From Xanthomonas bonasiae (GTDB lineage Bacteria; Pseudomonadota; Gammaproteobacteria; Xanthomonadales; Xanthomonadaceae), in assembly GCF_017163705.1 (NCBI RefSeq), contig NZ_JAFIWB010000020.1:38946-102945 (forward strand): a stretch of 64,000 nt of DNA. The letters run 5' to 3'. This document shows, one piece after another, positions 58,110 through 64,000 of the stretch (position 1 is the stretch's first letter; each line of letters begins with the position of its first letter). Below the pieces are notes generated by a model. That model saw only the letters and a list, made by a program, of their open reading frames with translations. It searched no databases and was not told where the DNA came from. Position numbers and translations under genes: made by a program.

Positions 58110-59720
58110 ATGCCGGATCAACGCGACGAGCCACCCGTCGGCGGACTGCGCAAGCTGTTGTCGCCGCGTCGCCGTGAACCGGCGGCGCCGGCCGCCTCCG
58201 CGGTGGCGCCACGCGGACATGGCCATGCCCGTGCGCATGGCCATGGCGCTGCGCCTGCGGCACCGGGCGAGCACGCCGATCCGGCCGCGGCCACCGCGGC
58301 GCTGATCCGCCTGTTCAACCACGCCCACCAGCCGCTGGAACTGCTGGTCGCCTTCGCCGACGGCATGGCCGGCCTGCACGGCGAACTCGGCGACATGGGC
58401 CGGCGCCTGCAATCGGCCGCCGCCAGCGGCGACTGGCCCAGCTACGGCCGCGCGCTGCGCCAGCTGATCGACAAATACATCCGCACCATCGACGTCGGCG
58501 ATCCGCTGGCCGGGCCCAGCGACCCCGAACGCCTGCGCGACCTGCTGCGCCAGGCGATCGCCGGCGCGCTGGCCTCGCTGCTGCACAACCTGCCGGAACT
58601 GGCCAACGAATCGGAGGCCACCGGCGAGGCGCTGCGCCAATGGCGCCCGGGCCTGCCGCTGGAGCCGGTGGCGCAGCGCGTGCGCGAGCTGTGCCACCAG
58701 ATCGCGCTGCGCGCCAGCGACAGCCAGGAGCAGCAGACGCTGTTGCTGGGCCTGTTCGACCTGCTGCTGGAAAACGTCGGCGAACTGCTCGACGACACCA
58801 GCTGGCTGCAGGGCCAGATCGCGGTGGTACGCGACATGATCAGCGGCCCGCTGGACCGCTATTCGATCGAGGAAGCGCGCGGCAGCCTGCGCGAGGTGAT
58901 CTACAAGCAGGGCCTGCTGAAGCAGGGCATCGCCGAATCCAAGGAGGCGATGAAGGACATGATGGTGTCCTTCGTCGAGAACCTGGACGGCATGGCGATC
59001 AGCACCAGCGAATTCCACGACCGCATCGCCGACTACTCGCAGACCATCCGCGACGCGCGCAGCATCGCCGACCTCAACCGCCTGCTGCAGGAAGTGCTGC
59101 AGGACACCGGCCACGTGCAGCAGCAGGCGCTGCGCGCGCGCGACCACCTGATCGCCGCGCGCCAGGAAGTGGACGCCGCCGAGCAGCGCATCCTGCGCCT
59201 GGAACAGGAACTGCAGGACGTCAGCGGGCTGGTGCGGGTCGACCAGCTCACCGGCGCCCTCAACCGGCGCGGGCTGGACGAACTGTTCGTGCGCGAACTG
59301 GCGCGCACCGAGCGCAGTGCGCAGCCGCTGTGCGTGGCGATGCTGGACCTGGACGATTTCCGCAAGCTCAACGAGACCTACGGCCATCCCGGCGGCGACG
59401 CCGCGCTGCGCCACGTGGTCGAGGTGGCGCGCACCACGCTGCGCGGCAGCGACGCGATCGCCCGCTACGGCGGCGAGGAATTCCTGCTGCTGATGCCCGA
59501 CTGCACCATCTTCGAAGCGTCCGCGGCGGTGACCCGGGTGCAGCGCGCGCTGGCCCAGCGCGCGGTGGTGCACGAAGACCAACGCGTGTTCGTCAGCTTC
59601 AGCGCCGGCGTGGCGATGCGCCGCACCGGCGAAACCCAGGACGTGCTGGTCAAGCGCGCCGACCGCGCCCTGTACGAGGCCAAGAAGGCGGGCAAGAACC
59701 GGGTGGTTTCAGCGGATTAG
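58110..59720 (+). CDS. Diguanylate cyclase with helical N-terminal region
   Basis: A 536-residue protein without membrane segments. A His/Ala-rich N terminus (HGHARAHGHG near residue 37) precedes a long helical region (about 60-365) ending in a coiled coil (AEQRILRLEQELQDV). The GGDEF domain (about 370-536) has DQLTGALNRRGLDE, the active site RYGGEEF (454-458) and an intact inhibitory site RGSD five residues upstream. It should make c-di-GMP with product inhibition. The ATG at 58110 follows GGGAGGA. The input signal is unknown. Confidence 0.93.
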   Translation: MPDQRDEPPVGGLRKLLSPRRREPAAPAASAVAPRGHGHARAHGHGAAPAAPGEHADPAAATAALIRLFNHAHQPLELLVAFADGMAGLHGELGDMGRRLQSAAASGDWPSYGRALRQLIDKYIRTIDVGDPLAGPSDPERLRDLLRQAIAGALASLLHNLPELANESEATGEALRQWRPGLPLEPVAQRVRELCHQIALRASDSQEQQTLLLGLFDLLLENVGELLDDTSWLQGQIAVVRDMISGPLDRYSIEEARGSLREVIYKQGLLKQGIAESKEAMKDMMVSFVENLDGMAISTSEFHDRIADYSQTIRDARSIADLNRLLQEVLQDTGHVQQQALRARDHLIAARQEVDAAEQRILRLEQELQDVSGLVRVDQLTGALNRRGLDELFVRELARTERSAQPLCVAMLDLDDFRKLNETYGHPGGDAALRHVVEVARTTLRGSDAIARYGGEEFLLLMPDCTIFEASAAVTRVQRALAQRAVVHEDQRVFVSFSAGVAMRRTGETQDVLVKRADRALYEAKKAGKNRVVSAD

Positions 59721-59814
59721 TGCCGGCGCATGCGCCGGCACGGGATTGGGGATTGGGCATTCGGGATTGGCAAAAGCGAGCGCTCCGCTCTTGCGAATCC
59801 CCAATCCCGAATCC
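59721..59814. repeat. Palindromes at a convergent junction
   Basis: Directly after the cyclase stop, TGCCGGCGCATGCGCCGGCA is a perfect 20-base palindrome (59721-59740). A second inverted repeat follows: GGGATTGGGGATTGGGC... on the left and TTGCGAATCCCCAATCCCGA on the right, around AAAAGCGAGCGCTCCGCTCTT. They fill the space between the cyclase and the opposite-strand DUF808 gene. Confidence 0.88.
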
Positions 59815-60720
59815 CTACTCCCGGCCTTTCCGCAGCTTCTGAAACAGCACCACAACCCCCAGCACCAGCGCGCCGGCGACGATGCCGACCAGCGCGTTGC
59901 CCAGGTTGAGGACCACGCTGCCCCAGGCGCCCTGCGGCGCGATGCCTTCGAGGGCGTGGTGCAGCGGGCCGATGCTGTGCACCAGAATGCCGCCGCCGAC
60001 CAGGAACATCGCCGCGGTGCCGGCGATCGACAGCACCCGCATCAGCCACGGCGCTAGCCACAGGATGCCGCGGCCGATCGCCGCGGCGGCGGCGCCCTTG
60101 CGGGTCAGGTACAGGCCCAGGTCGTCGAGCTTGACGATGCCGGCGACCAGGCCGTACACGCCGACCGTCATCGCCAGCGCGATCGCCACCAGCACCATGA
60201 TCTGCTGGGAGAACGGCACTCCGGCGACCACGCCCAGCGACAGCACGATGATCTCCGCGGAGAGGATGAAATCGGTGCGGATCGCGCCCTTGATCTTGTC
60301 CTTTTCCAGCGCGACCACGTCCACCTTCGCGTCGGCCAGCGCCTGCAGCTGCTGCGCATGGCGCTGCGCGTCCTCGTCCTTGGAATGCAGGAAGCGGTGC
60401 GCCAGCTTCTCCACGCCCTCGAAGCACAGAAACGCCCCGCCGATCATCATCAGCGGGGTGATCGCCCACGGCAGCCAGGCGCTGATCGCCAGCGCCGCCG
60501 GCACCAGGATCGCCTTGTTGAGCAGCGAGCCCTTGGCCACCGCCCACACCACCGGCAACTCGCGGTCGGCGTTGACCCCGGTGACCTGCTGCGCGTTCAG
60601 CGCCAGGTCGTCGCCGAGCACGCCGGCGGTCTTCTTCGCCGCCACCTTGGTCAGGATCGACACGTCGTCGAGCAGCGAGGCGATATCGTCGAGCAGGGTG
60701 AACAGGCTGGCGCCGGCCAT
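59815..60720 (-). CDS. DUF808 (YedI-like) inner-membrane protein
   Basis: A 301-residue membrane protein with five or six helices. It begins [20 protein letters not shown] and includes [59 protein letters not shown] and [19 protein letters not shown], all as in YedI. Function in any organism is poorly known. The start at 60720 is the family N terminus. A second, shorter relative lies 133 bases upstream on the same strand. Confidence 0.92.
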   Translation of the reverse strand: MAGASLFTLLDDIASLLDDVSILTKVAAKKTAGVLGDDLALNAQQVTGVNADRELPVVWAVAKGSLLNKAILVPAALAISAWLPWAITPLMMIGGAFLCFEGVEKLAHRFLHSKDEDAQRHAQQLQALADAKVDVVALEKDKIKGAIRTDFILSAEIIVLSLGVVAGVPFSQQIMVLVAIALAMTVGVYGLVAGIVKLDDLGLYLTRKGAAAAAIGRGILWLAPWLMRVLSIAGTAAMFLVGGGILVHSIGPLHHALEGIAPQGAWGSVVLNLGNALVGIVAGALVLGVVVLFQKLRKGRE

Positions 60721-60853
60721 GCGGGGATTCCATTCGGGGGTGAGCGGGGATTCTCGCCGATTCCGCCGCGCGATGGGCCGGCGGCGGCGGATCGGCCGGC
60801 GCGGTGCGCCCCCGGTCGGTGCCGGCAAGCGCCGCGCGGCCCGCATTGCGCTA

Positions 60854-61609
60854 CTAGATCAGGCTTTGGTTGGTGGAGGCGGATGAGCGAAACCCGTTCA
60901 CCGCGCTGGTCACGAGCCCCACGCCGAGCGCGAGCGTCGCCACCAGGCCGAACCACGACAGCCCGCGCAACAGCCACGGCGCCAACGACAGCAGGACCCG
61001 GCCGGGCAACGCGACGCGACCGTGTTCCTCGCGCCCGGCCAGGTCCAGGCCCAGGCCGGCGAGCAGGACGACCCCCGCGATCGGCGCGTACATGACCACG
61101 GCGAGCAGGAACGCCGCCAGCACGATGAAGAGCACGCGCTCGACCGGGGGAAAAAGGAACGCGGCCAGACACGCCAGGGCGATGCACTGGGTCGATACGA
61201 CCAGGTCGGTGCGCACCGCGCCCTTGAGCGCGGCCGCGATCCGCGCAGCGCCGTCCTGGCCGCGTTCGGCAGCCGGACGCCGCCATGACGACGCCACCCG
61301 CTCCAGGCCTTCGTAGCATTGGTAAGCGCCACACAGCTGTATCAGTGCCATGAGCGTCCACTCGAGCACGTTGTCGTAGTTGTCTGTGAGCAACGGCGGC
61401 CACGGCAGCAGCGCGCAGAGCGCCAGCAGCGCCAGCACCAGCAGCAGCTTGCCGCGCAGCCCGCGCTGGAACACCGTGCCGAGCAACGACCAGGCGCGTG
61501 CGATCTCCGCCTCGGCCGCCAGGCGCGTGCCCACCGGCGCCTGGCGTGCCGCGTCGTCCAACAGGGACGCCATCGCGTCGAACAGGGTGAACAGGCTGCT
61601 GCGGGCCAC
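60854..61609 (-). CDS. Divergent second DUF808 protein
   Basis: A 251-residue paralogue of the neighbouring DUF808 protein. It shares the start ([20 protein letters not shown]), the YEGLERVA and [16 protein letters not shown] segments, and the helix pattern. It lacks the [16 protein letters not shown] block and ends about 50 residues earlier. It looks like an old tandem duplicate that has diverged or become specialised. The reading frame is intact. Confidence 0.82.
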   Translation of the reverse strand: MARSSLFTLFDAMASLLDDAARQAPVGTRLAAEAEIARAWSLLGTVFQRGLRGKLLLVLALLALCALLPWPPLLTDNYDNVLEWTLMALIQLCGAYQCYEGLERVASSWRRPAAERGQDGAARIAAALKGAVRTDLVVSTQCIALACLAAFLFPPVERVLFIVLAAFLLAVVMYAPIAGVVLLAGLGLDLAGREEHGRVALPGRVLLSLAPWLLRGLSWFGLVATLALGVGLVTSAVNGFRSSASTNQSLI

Positions 61610-61758
61610 GTGTGCTCCTGCCGGAAAGGTCGGTGCCAGCGGGAATTCTCGTCGATTCCGCGGGCCCGGTGCGTGATCGCCGCCGCCGGGCCTCAGCCGC
61701 GCATAACGCCGGCTCGGCTAGCGTACGCGGCAGACACCTGCCACCGCGAAGGACCCCC

Positions 61759-63387
61759 ATGGACCAGTTCCTCACCGCCCCGCGCGCGATCGTCGACGAC
61801 GTGCTCGACGCCGTCGCCGCGCTGCAACCGCTGCTGCGCTCGGACCCCGCCAGCGGCACCCGCATCGTGCTGCAGGCCGAGCGCGATCCCGCCCAGGTCG
61901 CGGTGCTGTCCGGCGGCGGCGCCGGTCACGAGCCGGCGCATGCCGGCTTCGTCGGCCCGGGCATGCTCAGCGGCGCCATCGCCGGCGACCTGTTCGCCTC
62001 GCCGGGGGTGGAGGCGGTGCTGGCCGCGATCCGCGCCTGCGCCGACGCGCCCGGGGTGCTGCTGGTGATCAAGAACTACACCGGCGACCGGCTCAACTTC
62101 GGCCTGGCCGCCGAGCGCGCCCGCGCCGAAGGCATCGACGTGGCCAGCGTGCTGGTGGCCGACGACATCGCCCTGCCCGATGCCGCACAGCCGCGCGGCC
62201 TCGCCGGCACGGTGCTGGTGCACAAGTACGTCGGCCACCTGGCCCGCGAGGGCGTGGCGCTGGCCGAGCTGGCGCAGCGCGGCCAGGCCTTCGCCGACCG
62301 CCTGCTGTCGCTGGGCATGGCCCTGTCCAGCTGCACCGTGCCCGGCCAGCACGCCGGCCGCCGCGCGCCGGAGCTGGGCCTGGGCATCCACAACGAACCG
62401 GGCACGCGCAAGGTGCAGCCGGCCTCGGTCGAAGAGGCGCTGGCGCTGGTGCTGGACCCGCTGCTCGAACAAGCCGATGCGCGCTATGGCGCCGATGCGC
62501 CGCTGCTGCTGATGCTCAACGACCTGGGCGGCTGCTCCACCCAGGAACTGGGCGTACTGACCCGGCTGGCATTGCAGCGCATCGGCACCGAGCGGATCGC
62601 CTTGATGACGCTGCCGGCGGCGCTGATGACCTCGATGGACATGCACGGCTTCTCGATCACCCTGGCGCCGGCCGACACCGACGTGCTCGCCGCACTGCGC
62701 GCGCCGGTGCAGACCCTGGGCTGGCCCGGCGTGCGCGTGCCGCACGCACCCACCCACTTCGCGCCGGCGCTATTGCGCAGCGACGCGCACCGGCACGGCG
62801 CCCGCGACCCGCAACGCGGCGCGGCCCTGGCGCGGGTCGCGCAGGCGCTGATCGGCGCGCAGGCGGAGCTGGACGCGCTCGACGCGCAGACCGGCGATGG
62901 CGATGCCGGCAGCACCTTCGCCGCCGGCGCCCGCGCCCTGCAGCAGGCGCTGGACGAGGATGCGTTGGCGACCGGCGCGGCCGCACCGTTGGCGCACGGC
63001 CTGGCGGCGGCGATCGAACGCAGCATGGGCGGTTCCAGCGGCGTGCTGCTGTCGATCCTGTTCACCACCGCCGCGACCGAACTGGAGGCCGGGCACGGCT
63101 GGGTGCCGGCGCTGCAGGCCGGCGTGGCGCGGATGCAGCACTACGGCGGCGCGCAGCGCGGCGACCGGACCATGCTCGACGCGCTGCTGCCGGCGCTGGA
63201 GGCCTTGGCGCGCGGCGGCGGCACCGACGACGCGGCGCGCGCGGCACGTGCCGGCGCCGATGCCACCGCGCAGCTGAGCCAGGCCCGCGCCGGCCGCTCG
63301 GCCGCGGTGCCGGCGGACGCGCTGCGCGGCGTGGTCGATCCAGGCGCCGAGGCGGTGGCGCGCGCCTTCGCGGCGTGGGGCCGGTGA
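61759..63387 (+). CDS. ATP-dependent dihydroxyacetone kinase (DhaK-DhaL fusion)
   Basis: A 542-residue single-chain kinase. The DhaK half (1-330) has VLSGGGAGHEPAHAGFVG, IKNYTGDRLNFG and the substrate-binding His211 in GIHNEPG, which forms a covalent hemiaminal with dihydroxyacetone. The DhaL half (about 360-542) has TGDGDAGSTFAAG with the ATP/Mg aspartates and SMGGSSGVLLSILF. This is the ATP-using form, not the PTS-dependent one. GAAGGA lies six bases before the ATG. It lacks glycerol-pathway neighbours here. Confidence 0.95.
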   Translation: MDQFLTAPRAIVDDVLDAVAALQPLLRSDPASGTRIVLQAERDPAQVAVLSGGGAGHEPAHAGFVGPGMLSGAIAGDLFASPGVEAVLAAIRACADAPGVLLVIKNYTGDRLNFGLAAERARAEGIDVASVLVADDIALPDAAQPRGLAGTVLVHKYVGHLAREGVALAELAQRGQAFADRLLSLGMALSSCTVPGQHAGRRAPELGLGIHNEPGTRKVQPASVEEALALVLDPLLEQADARYGADAPLLLMLNDLGGCSTQELGVLTRLALQRIGTERIALMTLPAALMTSMDMHGFSITLAPADTDVLAALRAPVQTLGWPGVRVPHAPTHFAPALLRSDAHRHGARDPQRGAALARVAQALIGAQAELDALDAQTGDGDAGSTFAAGARALQQALDEDALATGAAAPLAHGLAAAIERSMGGSSGVLLSILFTTAATELEAGHGWVPALQAGVARMQHYGGAQRGDRTMLDALLPALEALARGGGTDDAARAARAGADATAQLSQARAGRSAAVPADALRGVVDPGAEAVARAFAAWGR

Positions 63388-64000
63388 CCGCCGGGAGCGC
63401 CCTCTGCCAGACGGGCGCGAACCTGTAGGAGCGGTTTCAACCGCGACGAACGGAGCTGGCCCGTTGCCTGGCCTCGGACGCAGTCGGGACTGAAGTCCCT
63501 CCCACAGTGCACCCACCCGGCGCGCGGCAGGTCTCTGTGGGAGCGACTTCAGCCGCGACGAACGGAGCCGGGAAGCGCGACGGCTTTGCGACCTGAGGCC
63601 AACGCTGCCGTTTTTTTGTAGGAGCGGCTTCAGCCGCGACACGCTCTACGGAGAATGCCTGTCGCGGCTGAAGCCGCTCCTACAAGGAACTGCGGTGCGT
63701 GGGTGCCGCGGGCGTCGATGCTGCGGTGGCGCGCGCCTTCGCGGCATGGGGCCGGTGACTGTCGGGAGCGCCCTCTGCCAGACGGGCGCGAACCTGTAGG
63801 AGCGGTTTCAACCGCGACGAGCGGAGCTGGCCCGTTGCCTGGCCTCGGACGCAGTCGGGACTGAAGTCCCTCCCACAGTCACCCAGCCGGCGCGCGGCAG
63901 ATCCCTGTGGGAGCGACTTCAGTCGCGACGAACGGAGCCGGGAAGCGCGACGGCTTTGCGACCTGAGGCCAACGCTGCCGTTTTTTTGTAGGAGCGGCTT
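63353..64000. repeat. About 370-bp tandem duplication rich in REP units, including the dhaK 3' end
   Basis: From about 63353, the sequence repeats at a distance of 370-371 bases to the window end. Each copy contains the last codons of the kinase (GCGCGCCTTCGCGGC... to the stop), REP units near 63424, 63478, 63535 and 63617 in copy 1, and the tract GCCGTTTTTTTGTAGGAGCG. Copy 2 begins about 63724. Only a few substitutions and one base indel separate them, so the duplication is recent. Confidence 0.9.

Overview
The window is high-GC gammaproteobacterial DNA that reads as a Xanthomonas chromosome or a very close Xanthomonadaceae relative. The diagnostic features are the clp global regulator next to a split trp cluster and speD, a predicted type IV secretion effector with the Xanthomonas-type C-terminal recognition domain, many REP-type palindromes with the core GTAGGAGCGGCTTCAGCCGC, and GGGATTC-type repeats. 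No phage, CRISPR array, rRNA or tRNA gene was seen. Gene identities come from reading the translated sequence, not from database searches.

Layout. (1) 0-16 kb is housekeeping: a small membrane protein, a guanidinium exporter (gdx/sugE) behind a candidate guanidine-II riboswitch, speD divergent from clp, a TSUP permease, then a minus-strand trp cluster running trpE, threonine aldolase, SIMPL protein, trpG, secreted protein, trpD, acidic hypothetical, trpC, HAD phosphatase. A lipid kinase, a candidate GGA-rich small RNA, a GNAT enzyme, rpe, a short J-domain protein and purC follow. (2) 16.1-19.8 kb is a less GC-rich accessory island: two small exported proteins and a 591-residue peptidoglycan-targeting protein with an NlpC/P60-like domain, a peptidoglycan-binding domain and a C-terminal XVIPCD-like region, read as an antibacterial T4SS effector with candidate immunity proteins. 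(3) 19.8-33.4 kb holds an ECF sigma operon (sigma factor, His-rich membrane protein, ferredoxin, MFS permease), an Mpo1-like protein, an epimerase, a full Mrp antiporter operon (fused AB, then C-G), a CaCA antiporter with a structured leader, an orphan Imm11-like protein and a lipoprotein. (4) 33.4-40.4 kb is aromatic amino-acid catabolism: hppD and hmgA with a divergent MarR regulator, a DUF559 nuclease cassette lodged between them, a thioredoxin-like lipoprotein, a POT peptide transporter and kynA. (5) 40.6-53.7 kb has a large ExeM/NucH-type secreted nuclease, a repeat-rich gap, a 2-oxoacid dehydrogenase operon (E1 alpha, E1 beta, SH3-like protein, E2), an M4 metalloprotease and a DEAD-box helicase. 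(6) 53.9-64 kb has DUF6172, two NAD(P)-binding enzymes, a sugar kinase, a diguanylate cyclase, two tandem DUF808 proteins, a one-piece dihydroxyacetone kinase and a REP-rich tandem duplication.

How the genes work together. Trp synthesis (trpE/G/D/C) and Trp breakdown (kynA) are both present. HppD and HmgA take 4-hydroxyphenylpyruvate to maleylacetoacetate. The E1/E2 operon lacks its own E3 gene here and may feed branched acyl-CoA primers. The diguanylate cyclase could in principle act on Clp, a known c-di-GMP-responsive regulator in Xanthomonas. The two secreted hydrolases fit a Clp-regulated exoenzyme lifestyle, but that regulation is inferred. REP pairs or other palindromes sit in most convergent gene junctions, suggesting a terminator or transcript-end role.
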